A stretch of DNA of 57,972 nt from Kangiella sp. HD9-110m-PIT-SAG07 (GCA_003370465.1 QQTG01000010.1:1-57972), one strand, 5' to 3'; positions 17,418-26,731 are shown, counted from the stretch's first letter. Translations and numbers: made by a program. The notes: generated by a model not told the origin, from the sequence alone.

Positions 17418-18503
17418 ATGTACTTTATTACCAATCGTGCTTTTGATGCTCGCTTAAGCGGTTTGGATAAGCTGACTAAATACCCAAACCCTAAAGGGCC
17501 TAATGAGCTGTCTGCGATTAAAGTTACTGGGGACAGGACACCACAGGTTGAGTTGTTGGATGATGAAATGGCTCGAGAAGAGGTGAAGCGCTGTAAGCAA
17601 GAGTTCAACCTGCCGATTGACGAGGACGATACTCATTATGCAAGTCTCAAGGTTGCGTGTGAGGTGTTTCGGGAGGCAAGGTCGAAAAACAAAAGCGTAT
17701 TACTCTATGTACATGGTTATAACAATGATGTTAAAGACATTTATCATAGCGCTCGTGAAATAGAGCGTTTATACGATGTTATCGTGGTGCCTTTTACTTG
17801 GCCTGCGAATGGCGGTGGTGCCATGTCGGGAACCTTATCCTACTTAGCCGATAAACGTGATGCTAGAGCTTCTGACGATGCGTTAAATCGAGTGATCGAT
17901 ATTGTTGGTCGTTATCATCGTTTATTGGTGCAGTCGACTTGGAATCGTCTGGAAAAGCAGGCATCCAATAAACACCCAGAGAACCCAACGAAGCAAAGAG
18001 AATATTTAGCTTTATTGCTTGAACGGTATTGCGATATGTCTGTGAACTTGTTCTGTCACAGTATGGGCAACTATGTGTTGAAACATGCTCTAAAAAGCAC
18101 TTTGGCTGAATCTCGGCAGTTAGTATTTGATAATATTGTGCTAGTCGCGGCGGATACTAATAATGAAAAGCACGAAGAGTGGGTCGGAGAGTTACGTTGC
18201 CGCAAGTCTTTGTTTATTACGATTAATGCCGATGACTTTGCGTTGTCATGGTCTAGACGTAAGCCTGGCGAAGAGCAAAAGGCGAGGTTAGGACACTATT
18301 TACGCTCGTTGAACGCTGAAAATGCCTTGTACGTCGATTTCACTAATAGTAAAGCGGTTAACCGCAGCCATTCTTATTTTGATGGTGATACGGTTTCAAG
18401 AAACAAAACAGTACGCCGCTTTTTCGAAAAAGCGTTTACGGCAAAAAACCTGCTGCCTTATTTAGAGTATCAGGTACATAATAATACCTATCATCCGAAA
18501 TAA
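17418..18503 (+). CDS. alpha/beta hydrolase (DUF900-like)
   Basis: A 361-residue protein with an alpha/beta-hydrolase core: VLLYVHGYNNDV around residues 95-106 is the oxyanion strand-loop, and NLFCHSMGNYVLKHAL near residue 214 holds the nucleophile elbow (CHSMG, with Cys in place of the usual first Gly). VLVAADTNNEKHE may supply the acid. It resembles DUF900-type esterases of unknown substrate. A very strong AGGAGGGGG precedes the ATG. Cytosolic by sequence (no signal peptide). Confidence 0.75.
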   Translation: MYFITNRAFDARLSGLDKLTKYPNPKGPNELSAIKVTGDRTPQVELLDDEMAREEVKRCKQEFNLPIDEDDTHYASLKVACEVFREARSKNKSVLLYVHGYNNDVKDIYHSAREIERLYDVIVVPFTWPANGGGAMSGTLSYLADKRDARASDDALNRVIDIVGRYHRLLVQSTWNRLEKQASNKHPENPTKQREYLALLLERYCDMSVNLFCHSMGNYVLKHALKSTLAESRQLVFDNIVLVAADTNNEKHEEWVGELRCRKSLFITINADDFALSWSRRKPGEEQKARLGHYLRSLNAENALYVDFTNSKAVNRSHSYFDGDTVSRNKTVRRFFEKAFTAKNLLPYLEYQVHNNTYHPK

Positions 18504-18514
18504 GACACTGCTTT

Positions 18515-18543
18515 AGTACAGGCTTAGAGAGCCTGTACTCTTA
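18515..18543. terminator. intergenic terminator hairpin between convergent genes
   Basis: AGTACAGGCT-tagag-AGCCTGTACT is a perfect 10-bp stem 12 bases after the hydrolase stop, with only a short T-rich tail. Confidence 0.65.
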
Positions 18544-18560
18544 TTCAGTAAGAATTGGCT

Positions 18561-19097
18561 CTAATGCATTCGCTGCATAATCTTCATCGGAATCGTGGTT
18601 TCAGCATGATCACTCAATAGCTCCAGATCAGGATGTCGAGTGCTCATGATTTGCTTAATGTTGGACTCTTCAGCAAGAGTCAAATCAATTAAGAGCAAAT
18701 ACCGGCCTTCATCAACGATATGGTAGAACTCTTTGAGTGCATGGTTGCGAGACTGTAAACCGATAAAGCCACCAAACCAGATCCCAAAAGCGGTAAATAG
18801 CACCAGCGTGGCGAGGACGCCAAACCAGCCGTAGTTACCACCAAAAGCGTTAGTGACATAGAAAATAATGGACATGACGATAGCGCCTAGGAAACCGAAG
18901 ATAGCACCTTTGCTGGCACCATTAAGGATATCCGTTTTGTACCAATTATTAGCTGCATTAAGACCGCGGCGAAGAACTCGCCCTTGCTTTTTAGCGATGA
19001 CGTGTAGGTGATCATCGGAGACACCAGAGATACGAAGATCTTCGTAGGTGTTCTCCAGTTCAGCTAAATGATCAGCCTTGTAGAGTAAACGTGACAT
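18561..19097 (-). CDS. two-helix membrane protein, DUF1269/stress protein 17M-like
   Basis: The 178-residue protein has a soluble N-terminus (EDLRISGVSDDHLHVIAKKQ), two membrane helices at about residues 64-86 and 91-115 with small-residue faces (GAIFGFLGAIVMS, GIWFGGFIGL), and a soluble tail reminiscent of the YflT/GSP17M general stress fold: GRYLLLIDLTLAEESNIKQI. Members may sit in the inner membrane and respond to stress; the role is unknown. AGGAGG precedes the start. Confidence 0.6.
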   Translation of the reverse strand: MSRLLYKADHLAELENTYEDLRISGVSDDHLHVIAKKQGRVLRRGLNAANNWYKTDILNGASKGAIFGFLGAIVMSIIFYVTNAFGGNYGWFGVLATLVLFTAFGIWFGGFIGLQSRNHALKEFYHIVDEGRYLLLIDLTLAEESNIKQIMSTRHPDLELLSDHAETTIPMKIMQRMH

Positions 19098-19284
19098 ACG
19101 AACCTCCTTTTGTCTTGTAGACTCTTCTACTATAGCAAAGCCAGCACCAAAAATCTGTGAATTAAAGAGAAGCCGACCTTAATAGCTGTAAGAAGTTAGG
19201 GTACGCAAATTTAGAGCGAATAGACAAATTGGATAACGGTATAACTATCAAGTGAATATTAAGCATAGGAAGTATATAGGAACT

Positions 19285-19343
19285 ATAGAAAGTTTCTATG
19301 GATACATATTATATAAACTAATTGCTTTATATATTCGCGAATA
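19285..19343. promoter_or_regulatory. two palindromes in the MFS promoter region
   Basis: ATAGAAA-g-TTTCTAT (19285-19299) and the perfect 12-bp TATTCGCGAATA (19332-19343) lie 37-96 bases before the MFS gene. Either could be the operator of the HTH regulator encoded just downstream of that gene. Nothing else is visible in the 283-base gap 19098-19380. Confidence 0.4.
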
Positions 19344-19380
19344 ATACTATCACTTTAAGGTATTTGCCCAGGATATAGGG

Positions 19381-20655
19381 ATGACAAAACAAAAAGCGAT
19401 GTGGGTTCTGGCGAGTGTGATGCTGCTGTCGGTATTAGGAACCGCTGGTATCGCCTTACCTTACCCAGTGTTGGCTCCGTATTTCTTAGACTCGCCACCA
19501 AACGATTTAACACACTTTATGGGGATTCACCCCAAAATCTTACTAGGGTTTTCGTTAGCCTTCTACCCACTCGGTTTGTTGATTGGTAATATTTTTGTGG
19601 GCGCCCTATCTGACAGTTATGGTCGTCGAAAAATATTGTTAATTACGTTGTTTGGTAGTGCTGTGGGCTACTTGCTAACGGCTTTGGCAGTTGTTTATGA
19701 ATCCTTTATTGGCTTTACATTAGCGAGATTATTAACTGGTGTATGTGAGGGCAATATGTCGATTGCGCGTGCTATTGCGGCAGAGCTGCACCCTCATATT
19801 GAGAGGACAAAAGCCATTTCCATGTCTTATGCCGCTAACTATGCAGGTTGGCTTATTGGCCCTGTAGTTGGTGGCTTTTTGGTGATATACGGCGTTTCGA
19901 CAGTGTTTCTAATCGCTGCTGTTGGTATTGCCGTGGCTTTAGTGTTGGTCTTTTTTACTATTGAGCGTCGCGAGGTGGCGAGGGATACCAGCACACTAAA
20001 GTTCTGGACGATCATTCGTCGTAATAACTCTTTAACGTTACTCAAAAATAAACAGATCTTGCCGATATTTTGGTTTTACTTTTTATACTCGATGGGACTT
20101 AACGCGTTTTATGACTTTTACCCCGTATGGTTTGTGGACTACCTGGATGCTGACAGCCAGACCATTGCTTGGGCAACAGTGGCGCTAACCGCTTGTATGA
20201 TTATCGTCAGTAGCTTTTTTGTCGATAAATTAAATGCTCGGTTTGGTGAAATTAGATTAATGATTGTTGGTGGTAGCTTGCTTTGCTTAGCCTTTATTGG
20301 ACAGCCATTTATTGGCAAGGAGCAGGTTTATTTTGTATTCGCCATGATTGGTGTATTTATTGCGGTAGCCAACGGGATGGTGCCAACTTACTTATCAAAA
20401 TACTTTGGTCATCTTGGGCAAGGTAAAGTCATGGGGTTGCAAACTTCAACCTTCTGCGTGACTAACGTCATTATTGCGAGTCTAGGTGGGCCATTAAGTA
20501 TTTTGAGCTCGCGCTGGGTGATATTGACCGGCGCTATTTTAGTCATGGCCTCGGTGTGGGTCATGGTGACGACGCGGCAAGAGCAAGAAGACATGATTGG
20601 TAATCATAATAGGTCAGAAGACAGCACACAAAACGTCGAGGCGATCAATGCCTAA
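19381..20655 (+). CDS. MFS transporter
   Basis: A 424-residue, 12-helix major facilitator. Motif A, GALSDSYGRRKILL, lies between helices 2 and 3 (near residue 78), and RLLTGVCEGNMSIARA in helix 4 resembles drug:H+ antiporter motifs. The periplasmic loop before helix 2 contains an unusual proline/aspartate segment (DSPPNDLTHFMGIHP). Substrate unknown. It overlaps the next gene by eight bases, so transporter and regulator form one unit. Confidence 0.85.
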   Translation: MTKQKAMWVLASVMLLSVLGTAGIALPYPVLAPYFLDSPPNDLTHFMGIHPKILLGFSLAFYPLGLLIGNIFVGALSDSYGRRKILLITLFGSAVGYLLTALAVVYESFIGFTLARLLTGVCEGNMSIARAIAAELHPHIERTKAISMSYAANYAGWLIGPVVGGFLVIYGVSTVFLIAAVGIAVALVLVFFTIERREVARDTSTLKFWTIIRRNNSLTLLKNKQILPIFWFYFLYSMGLNAFYDFYPVWFVDYLDADSQTIAWATVALTACMIIVSSFFVDKLNARFGEIRLMIVGGSLLCLAFIGQPFIGKEQVYFVFAMIGVFIAVANGMVPTYLSKYFGHLGQGKVMGLQTSTFCVTNVIIASLGGPLSILSSRWVILTGAILVMASVWVMVTTRQEQEDMIGNHNRSEDSTQNVEAINA

Positions 20656-21286
20656 GCCAGCAGAAAAGGGCTCTAAAAATAATAAAGAGCAGATTTTATA
20701 TCTACTAAAAACACGCGGCGAGCTAACGGCGACAGTGTTAGCGGACTTATTGAGTATGACCATGATGGGCGCGCGTCAGTTGTTGCAAGACTTAGAGAAT
20801 AATGACTTGGTTCATTCTAAAAAGCGGGTCAAAGGGCGAGGGAGGCCTAAGTTGTTCTGGGGTTTAACGGATAAAGGACATGGCCGCTTTCCCGACCGAC
20901 ACTCAGATTTGACGCTAAGTTTACTATCTGGGATCTCCGACGCTTTGGGCCCTCAGGCGATGGACAAGCTGATAGCCATTAGAGAAGACCAATCATTGCA
21001 GCAGTATTCTGACAGGTTAAACCTACAGCCCGATTTACGGGAAAAAGTGTATGAATTAGCGAGGATTCGCAGCGAAGAGGGTTACATGGCAGATGTAGAA
21101 GAGGTAGAGGACGGTTATTTATTAATCGAGAACCACTGTCCTATTTGTGCTGCGGCAAAAGTGTGCCAAGGATTTTGTCGTTCGGAACTGAGTATTTTCA
21201 GGCAGTGCCTAAATGCGAAAGTTGATCGGGTCGAGTATTTGCTGGATGGAGCGCGTCGCTGTGCTTACAAAGTGACCGATGCTTAA
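20648..21286 (+). CDS. HTH transcriptional regulator with cysteine-rich (SufR-like) C-terminus
   Basis: The 212-residue protein has an N-terminal winged helix (ILYLLKTRGELTATVLADLL, then GARQLLQDLENNDLV and the wing GRGRPKLFW). Its C-terminal half holds CPIC, CQGFC, RQC and RRCAY, like SufR/COG2345 regulators in which cysteines bind an iron-sulfur cluster. It probably senses redox, iron or an exported compound and controls the MFS gene it overlaps. Start ATG at 20648; an in-frame start 17 codons earlier would lie deep in the MFS gene. Confidence 0.8.
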   Translation: MPKPAEKGSKNNKEQILYLLKTRGELTATVLADLLSMTMMGARQLLQDLENNDLVHSKKRVKGRGRPKLFWGLTDKGHGRFPDRHSDLTLSLLSGISDALGPQAMDKLIAIREDQSLQQYSDRLNLQPDLREKVYELARIRSEEGYMADVEEVEDGYLLIENHCPICAAAKVCQGFCRSELSIFRQCLNAKVDRVEYLLDGARRCAYKVTDA

Positions 21287-21440
21287 GTTAACCTGAGGGG
21301 GTTAGTCTCTACCGGCGGATTTGTTGAACTTTGTTACATTTTTCCGTTTCGGAATATCTGCTCTGCCTTGCCTATTGGATATAGACCACGTATAAAAGAT
21401 CAGTTGTAAGTATTAATACTAGAATGACAGGTACTTTTAT

Positions 21441-23675
21441 ATGAAGAAACTAACTCTTGGGGCTGCCATTGTGTCAGCTTTATTGGCCGCTGGCTGTGGT
21501 GATGATTCAGCGAAAAAAGCTGAGACTACAGAAACAAAGGCTGCGCAAACTGAAAAAGCGGATACCAAAACTGGTGACGCTATGACTGATTCGAAAAAAG
21601 ATACGGCTAACACAGACGGTAATCCTTTCTTTCAAAAGTGGGACACGCCTTATGGTATGCCGCCATTCGAGCAAATTAAAGATGAGCATTTTTCTCCAGC
21701 TTTCGAGAAAGCGATTGCTGAAGCTCGCGCTGAAATAGAAGTTATTGCAAATAACCCTGAAGCTCCAACTTTCGAAAATACCATCGAAGCTATGGAGTAT
21801 AGCGGTAAATTGATGACTAAAGTTGCTAATGTCTTCTTTAACTTGACTTCAGCTAATACCAACCCTGAATTACAGAAAATCCAGAAAGACGTTGGGCCTA
21901 AACTTTCAGCACTACGCGATGATATTAGTTTAAATCCAAGCTTATTCAAACGTGTTGAAACGGTTTATAACCAGCGTAATGAATTTGGTTTACGTGAAGA
22001 CCAGATGCGTCTTTTAGAGGAAAATTACAAATCGTTCGTTCGTGGTGGTGCTAAGTTGAATGACGAAGAGAAACAGCAACTTCGTGATTTGAATAAAGAA
22101 ATGACGGAGCTGGCTTTATCATTCTCTGAAAACGTTTTAGCGGAAACCAATGACTGGGAAATGGTCATTGATAACGAAGAAGATTTAGCGGGCTTATCGC
22201 AAGGCTTGATTGATGCTGCGGCTGATACTGCAGAGAAGCGTGGTCATGAAGGCAAGTGGGTTTTTACCACACATCGCCCGAGTAAAACGCCATTCTTGAT
22301 GTATTCAGAAAAGCCTGAGCTGCGTGAAAAGATGTATTACGCTTACACGCACCGTGGCGATAATGACAATGCCAATGATAATAAGAAGAACGCGGCTAAA
22401 TTAGCGCAACTTCGTGCCAAGAAAGCTCAGTTGCTGGGTTATGGCACTCACGCTGACTTTGTTTTAGAAGAGCGTACGGCTAAAAATGCTGAGAACGTTT
22501 ATAACTTGTTGAATCAGGTGTGGCCAGCGGCGCTAGAGCAGGCAAAAGCTGAGCGAGCGTTAATGCAGGAACAAATCGCTAAAGATGGCAAAGATTTCAA
22601 ACTAAAAGCATCTGACTGGCGTTACTATGCGGAGAAAGTCCGTAACGAAAAGTATGCACTAGATGAAGCTGCGGTGAAGCCATACTTCTCGCTTGAAAGC
22701 ACTCTACAAGGCGTGTTCTATACCGCAAATAAGCTGTTTGGCATGAACTTCAAAGAGCGCTTTGACCTGCCTAAGTATCACGATGATGTGCGTACGTTTG
22801 AAGTGACGGACAATGATGGTGAATTGATCGGTATTTATATTACTGACCACTATGTTCGCGACGGCAAGCGTGGTGGTGCTTGGATGAATTCATACCGTAA
22901 GCAGTTTGTGACTGAAGGCGGTGAGTTCGTCAAACCAATCATTGTTAACGTTTTGAATTACCCACGTCCTGTGGGCGATGAGCCGACGTTATTGACGTTT
23001 GATCAAGCGAATACTTTATTCCACGAATTCGGTCATGCTGCGCATGGCTTATTGTCTGACGGAATATATCCATCACAGACCGGTACGTCTGTTCCGCGTG
23101 ACTTCGTCGAGTTTCCTTCGCAGGTGCTTGAGAACTGGATGCTGGAGCCTGAAGTATTGGCAAAGTTTGCTAAGCACTACAAAACCGGTGAAGTGATTCC
23201 TCAGGAGTTGATTGAAAAGATCCAAGCGGCCTCGAAGTTTAACCAAGGCTTTGCAACCACTGAGTACATGGGCGCTGCGCTATTGGATATGGCTTGGCAC
23301 ACGCTTGATGGTAAAGATTTAAAAGATGCTGACGCTTTCGAGAAGGCCACTCTAGACGAACTTGGCTTAATTCCTGAAATTGCGCCACGTTACCGTTCGA
23401 CTTACTTTAACCACATCTTCTCAAGTGCAAGTGGCGGCTACTCTGCGGGCTACTATAGCTACATCTGGTCAGAAATCTTCGCTGCTGATGCTTATCAAGC
23501 GTTCCGTGAAAACGGTATTTTTGACAAAGAAACGGCTGATAAGTATGTCGAGTTTATTTTGTCGAAGGGCGGTACTCAAGATCCGCTGGAATTGTACAAA
23601 AAGTTCCGTGGCAAAGAAGCTGATCCTAAGTACTTAATGATTAGTCGCGGTTTGATTGAAGCCGAAGAAGAGTAA
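21441..23675 (+). CDS. M3 family metallopeptidase (Dcp-like peptidyl-dipeptidase), lipoprotein
   Basis: The 744-residue protein has a lipoprotein signal (LLAAGC, Cys19), a low-complexity Lys/Thr/Asp linker (residues 22-60), then the thimet-oligopeptidase/Dcp fold beginning NPFFQKWDTPYGMPPFEQIK. The zinc site is LFHEFGHAAHG (HExxH) near residue 530. The Dcp-type C-terminus includes FNHIFSSASGGYSAGYYSYI and WSEIFAADAY. Dcp removes C-terminal dipeptides; here the enzyme would be anchored in the periplasm or at the outer membrane. It is alone between its own 5' gap and a good terminator. Confidence 0.9.
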   Translation: MKKLTLGAAIVSALLAAGCGDDSAKKAETTETKAAQTEKADTKTGDAMTDSKKDTANTDGNPFFQKWDTPYGMPPFEQIKDEHFSPAFEKAIAEARAEIEVIANNPEAPTFENTIEAMEYSGKLMTKVANVFFNLTSANTNPELQKIQKDVGPKLSALRDDISLNPSLFKRVETVYNQRNEFGLREDQMRLLEENYKSFVRGGAKLNDEEKQQLRDLNKEMTELALSFSENVLAETNDWEMVIDNEEDLAGLSQGLIDAAADTAEKRGHEGKWVFTTHRPSKTPFLMYSEKPELREKMYYAYTHRGDNDNANDNKKNAAKLAQLRAKKAQLLGYGTHADFVLEERTAKNAENVYNLLNQVWPAALEQAKAERALMQEQIAKDGKDFKLKASDWRYYAEKVRNEKYALDEAAVKPYFSLESTLQGVFYTANKLFGMNFKERFDLPKYHDDVRTFEVTDNDGELIGIYITDHYVRDGKRGGAWMNSYRKQFVTEGGEFVKPIIVNVLNYPRPVGDEPTLLTFDQANTLFHEFGHAAHGLLSDGIYPSQTGTSVPRDFVEFPSQVLENWMLEPEVLAKFAKHYKTGEVIPQELIEKIQAASKFNQGFATTEYMGAALLDMAWHTLDGKDLKDADAFEKATLDELGLIPEIAPRYRSTYFNHIFSSASGGYSAGYYSYIWSEIFAADAYQAFRENGIFDKETADKYVEFILSKGGTQDPLELYKKFRGKEADPKYLMISRGLIEAEEE

Positions 23676-23735
23676 TTAATGGCTTCTGTAGTCGTTAATG
23701 ACTAAAATAAGACATAAAACAAGTTTTTATGCCGC

Positions 23736-23764
23736 AAAAAGCCACCTTCGGGTGGCTTTTTTTA
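23736..23764 (+). terminator. rho-independent terminator after the M3 peptidase gene
   Basis: AAAAGCCACC-ttc-GGGTGGCTTTT followed by Ts. Confidence 0.9.
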
Positions 23765-23949
23765 TAGTCGTTTATGCATTGCTATTGTTAACTTGATTGT
23801 CTGTTTTATGCACAAAGCACCATTATCCGTGAAGCCGTTCACAGCCTCTACCTTGATTTAATCTCAGATATGCATTCTATTAGTTATTTTTATCCGAAAG
23901 GTTAATAAATATCCTATGAATATGTCTTAAAACTGTCATGTAAAGCGCT

Positions 23950-23955
23950 TATAAT
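23950..23955 (+). promoter_or_regulatory. -10 element for the 26-residue peptide gene
   Basis: A perfect TATAAT is found 48 bases before the small ORF. The -35 region (TTAAAA at 23927-23932, 17-base spacer) is weak. The 327-base gap 23676-24002 otherwise holds only the M3 terminator. Confidence 0.55.
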
Positions 23956-24002
23956 TCTCTCCGTGGCAAACACTTACGGTCTTAATCTTAAAGGAGATGG
24001 TT

Positions 24003-24083
24003 ATGAGCGAGCATGTAGAGAGTGCATTAGTAGCTGTAATTGCTGCTGTTGTATTATCAGCGCTAGTCATTACGTTATTCTAG
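24003..24083 (+). CDS. 26-residue hydrophobic small membrane protein
   Basis: ATG at 24003 with AAGGAG at 23991-23996 opens a 26-codon frame: MSEHVESALVAVIAAVVLS, then ALVITLF. It is a short acidic head followed by one membrane helix. Between a TATAAT promoter (23950) and a strong terminator (24134-24173) it forms a ~210-nt stand-alone transcript. I do not recognise it. Possibilities are a small regulatory membrane protein or a type-I-toxin-like peptide; no obvious antisense RNA promoter was seen. A longer frame covering this stretch with other codons is cysteine-rich nonsense and not credible. Confidence 0.6.
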   Translation: MSEHVESALVAVIAAVVLSALVITLF

Positions 24084-24133
24084 TTTATATCCCAAATTAT
24101 CGTTTCATTCGGTATTTTACCCGAATACCTCTG

Positions 24134-24173
24134 AAAACCCGGACGTCCCCCATCATGACGTTCGGGTTTTTTA
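24134..24173 (+). terminator. rho-independent terminator of the small-peptide transcript
   Basis: AAAACCCGgACGT and ACGTtCGGGTTTT pair around a short loop, followed by TTTTTT. Confidence 0.85.
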
Positions 24174-24231
24174 TTGGCTTTAATAATCCCCTTGGTTACA
24201 ATCAAGTCACGCTGATTAACTGTTTTTTACC

Positions 24232-25479
24232 TTGTCGAAACCTCCCGCTTCCAAATCCCGAGCTTCCAATCCCCGAGCGCCTAAAGCGAAAGAGCGCACG
24301 CTGAAAGATATAAAGTCTTTAGTGCTAAAAACAGCACATTCGATAAAAGATGTTTCTGCGGAAGAGTGGGAAGCCCTGTTGAAGTATTTACCTATTAAGC
24401 AGCAGGATCATCCTTTTATACAATATGAATTTTTGCTGGCTCTAGAGGAGACTAGGTCGGTATCTGTTGATTCTGGTTGGCAGCCGTGTCACTTAGTATT
24501 TTATCAAGGTGATGAGCTTGTCGCGGCTTTACCGAATTACCTTAAAGGCCACTCCTACGGTGAGTATGTTTTTGACTGGGCGTGGGCTGATGCTTACGAG
24601 CGGCATGGCCTCGAATACTATCCCAAGTCTTTGTCAGCTATTCCCATGACGCCGATTACGGGGCCTCGACTGTTAAGTTCTTTAGATGCGACTAGTACTC
24701 CATCTTTAGTCGAAGCCGTTATTCGCTGGGTTGAGCAAAGCCAAATGAGTAGTTGGCATTTAAACTTTGTGAGCGGAGAGGCCAGCGAGCAACTCATATC
24801 ATCACAATTGCTCAAGCGCGAAGATATTCAATTCCACTGGCATAACCAAGGTTATCAGGACTTCGGCGAATTCTTAACCTCTTTAAAAGCTAAAAAGCGC
24901 AAGAATATTGTGCGTGAGCGTAGGGAGTTTCAAGAACAGGGGACTGAACAAGAAAAGAGTAGCGGCTGGTCATTTGAGTGGCTCGATGGTCACACTGCTA
25001 GCGAAGAGGATTGGCAGCTTTTTGATCGGATGTATCGCAATACTTTTGATAAGAAAGGTGGCTGGGCGCAGCTGTCGCATGATTTCTTTGGGGCTTGTGC
25101 TAAAGCTATGCCTGATCAGACATTATTACTGTTGGCTAAACATGAAGCAAAGCCTATCGCTGGAGCTTTCTTTATGCGCTCAGAATCAGCGCTTTACGGT
25201 CGCTACTGGGGATGTTTCGAAGATGTTGATTTTTTGCACTTTGAAACCTGCTATTACCAAGGCATTGAATACGCTATCGAGCATGGCCTTTCGTTGTTTG
25301 AGCCGGGCGCTCAGGGTGAACACAAGCTAGCACGTGGTTTTATGCCCGTTTCTACACACTCCCTGCATTATGTCAGTCGCCCCGAGTTCAGAGAGGCTAT
25401 CTCTCACGCGATTACTCAAGAAGAAGAGTGGCTGGATATTCGCTACCAAGATTACCTAAAACATTCACCTTATAAATAG
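24232..25479 (+). CDS. COG3146/DUF482 GNAT-like protein
   Basis: The protein (up to 415 residues) contains the DUF482 signature: FLLALEETRSV, FDWAWADAYERHGLEYYPK, RLLSSL, and later LFDRMYRNTFDKKGGWAQLS and LFEPGAQGEHKLARGF. The family has a FemX/GNAT-like double fold and is annotated as possibly involved in peptidoglycan synthesis; the substrate is not known. The TTG start at 24232 lacks a ribosome binding site, and the first ~22 residues are low-complexity (SKSRASNPRAPKAKER), so a GTG at 24322 is an alternative start. Confidence 0.8.
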   Translation: MSKPPASKSRASNPRAPKAKERTLKDIKSLVLKTAHSIKDVSAEEWEALLKYLPIKQQDHPFIQYEFLLALEETRSVSVDSGWQPCHLVFYQGDELVAALPNYLKGHSYGEYVFDWAWADAYERHGLEYYPKSLSAIPMTPITGPRLLSSLDATSTPSLVEAVIRWVEQSQMSSWHLNFVSGEASEQLISSQLLKREDIQFHWHNQGYQDFGEFLTSLKAKKRKNIVRERREFQEQGTEQEKSSGWSFEWLDGHTASEEDWQLFDRMYRNTFDKKGGWAQLSHDFFGACAKAMPDQTLLLLAKHEAKPIAGAFFMRSESALYGRYWGCFEDVDFLHFETCYYQGIEYAIEHGLSLFEPGAQGEHKLARGFMPVSTHSLHYVSRPEFREAISHAITQEEEWLDIRYQDYLKHSPYK

Positions 25480-25590
25480 TAGGGTGTGACTAAATTTTAC
25501 TAGGATTGAGTAGTTTAGCGTTATAGACTGGTTATAACCGTCATTCATTCAGTGCCCTTAGTTTAATACGAGTTTAATACGGAGTCGCCC

Positions 25591-26028
25591 ATGAAATATA
25601 AGCAGGACATCATCATCAACAAGCCTGTCGATGAGGTTGTTGCGTTATTTGATAACCCCGATAATTTAAAGAAATGGCAGCCAGAACTGGTTTCTTTCGA
25701 GCACCTCAGCGGTGAAGAAGGCCAGCCTGGTGCTAAATCCAAAATAGTCTACTTGATGGGCAAACGTAAGTGTGAAATGGTGGAAACAATTGAGACGCGA
25801 GACCTGCCCCAAGAGTTTAGTGGAACCTATGAGACCAAAGGCGTATTCAATCGTATTGAGAACCATTTTAAAGCGGTGGGCAGTGATCAAACTCATTGGT
25901 CGACGACCAATGAGTTTACGTTTACCAGTTTCGGCATGAAGTTAATGGGCTTTTTCATGAAAAAAGCATTTCCGAAGCAAACCATGAAATATATGCAGCA
26001 GTTTAAGAGCTTTGCTGAACAAGAATAA
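25591..26028 (+). CDS. SRPBCC family protein
   Basis: The 145-residue protein has a START/Bet v1-like fold: KYKQDIIINKPVDEVVALFD, NLKKWQPELVSFEHLSG, then a C-terminal helix KQTMKYMQQFKSFAE. Such proteins bind small hydrophobic ligands; the ligand is unknown. GGAG precedes the ATG. Confidence 0.8.
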   Translation: MKYKQDIIINKPVDEVVALFDNPDNLKKWQPELVSFEHLSGEEGQPGAKSKIVYLMGKRKCEMVETIETRDLPQEFSGTYETKGVFNRIENHFKAVGSDQTHWSTTNEFTFTSFGMKLMGFFMKKAFPKQTMKYMQQFKSFAEQE

Positions 26029-26081
26029 CCACCTAGCTTTTTATAAAGAAGTTATAGGAAAGGGTTTATAGAAAAGGTTTT

Positions 26082-26675
26082 ATGAAAACATTAAGTAAAA
26101 TATTTTTACAGGGGCTTTTTGCTGTCCTGCCGATTGTATTGACCATTGCCATTATCGTGTGGCTTATTTCGACTTTAGAAACCTATTTAAGCAAGCTATT
26201 GTTGTTGGTTCTGCCCGCTAGTATGTATTGGCCGGGGCTGGGGCTTATTTTAGGCATCGCCCTGATTTTTGGCTTGGGGTTACTGATTAAGTTTTATTTA
26301 GGTCAGTTGATCATACGCGGCCTGAATCGGCTGATGGAGCGGATACCAGTCGTTAGCGCTGTGTATAGTGCTTTTAATGACATGGTGCGCTTTTTATCAC
26401 CATCTGAAAAAGAAGAGTTACAGAAAGCAGTATTGGTCGAGGTTCAAGACGGCGCCGAAGTCATTGGGTTTGTCACTAGTGACGATGTGTCGCTCGGCGA
26501 CCGCTCTGACTTAATTGCAGTGTATATTCCCATGAGTTATCAGATAGGTGGCTTTACGTTGTTTATGCCAGCAGACAAAGTCAAAGAGCTGGATATGGCG
26601 CCAAGTGAAGCTATGAAGAAAGTTCTAACAGCGTCAATGGGTAGCGAAAAGAAGTTAACGCCTGATAAAGTATAG
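26082..26675 (+). CDS. DUF502 membrane protein
   Basis: A 197-residue protein with two N-terminal membrane helices (GLFAVLPIVLTIAIIVWLIS and LGLILGIALIFGLGLLIKFY) and a conserved soluble segment (IPVVSAVYSAFNDMVRFL, then VLVEVQDGAEVIGFVT and VYIPMSYQIGGFTLFMP), which is the DUF502 pattern. Plant and bacterial relatives are linked to membrane trafficking or envelope maintenance, but the function is not defined. Confidence 0.85.
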   Translation: MKTLSKIFLQGLFAVLPIVLTIAIIVWLISTLETYLSKLLLLVLPASMYWPGLGLILGIALIFGLGLLIKFYLGQLIIRGLNRLMERIPVVSAVYSAFNDMVRFLSPSEKEELQKAVLVEVQDGAEVIGFVTSDDVSLGDRSDLIAVYIPMSYQIGGFTLFMPADKVKELDMAPSEAMKKVLTASMGSEKKLTPDKV

Positions 26676-26692
26676 TATTAAGGTAAGCAATA

Positions 26693-26731
26693 GAAAGGCC
26701 TGCTGTGATTTGAGAACAACAGGCCTTTTCT
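26693..26731. terminator. rho-independent terminator after DUF502
   Basis: AAAGGCCTG and CAGGCCTTT form a 9-bp stem around a ~16-base loop, ending in TTTTC. Confidence 0.75.

Noticed and set aside
23963..24304. A longer frame of 113 codons covering the small peptide gene
   Set aside because: Cysteine-rich, no family resemblance, spans a terminator and runs into the next gene.
24908..25330. 140-codon alternate frame inside the COG3146 gene
   Set aside because: Same-strand shadow; the COG3146 frame has the family motifs.
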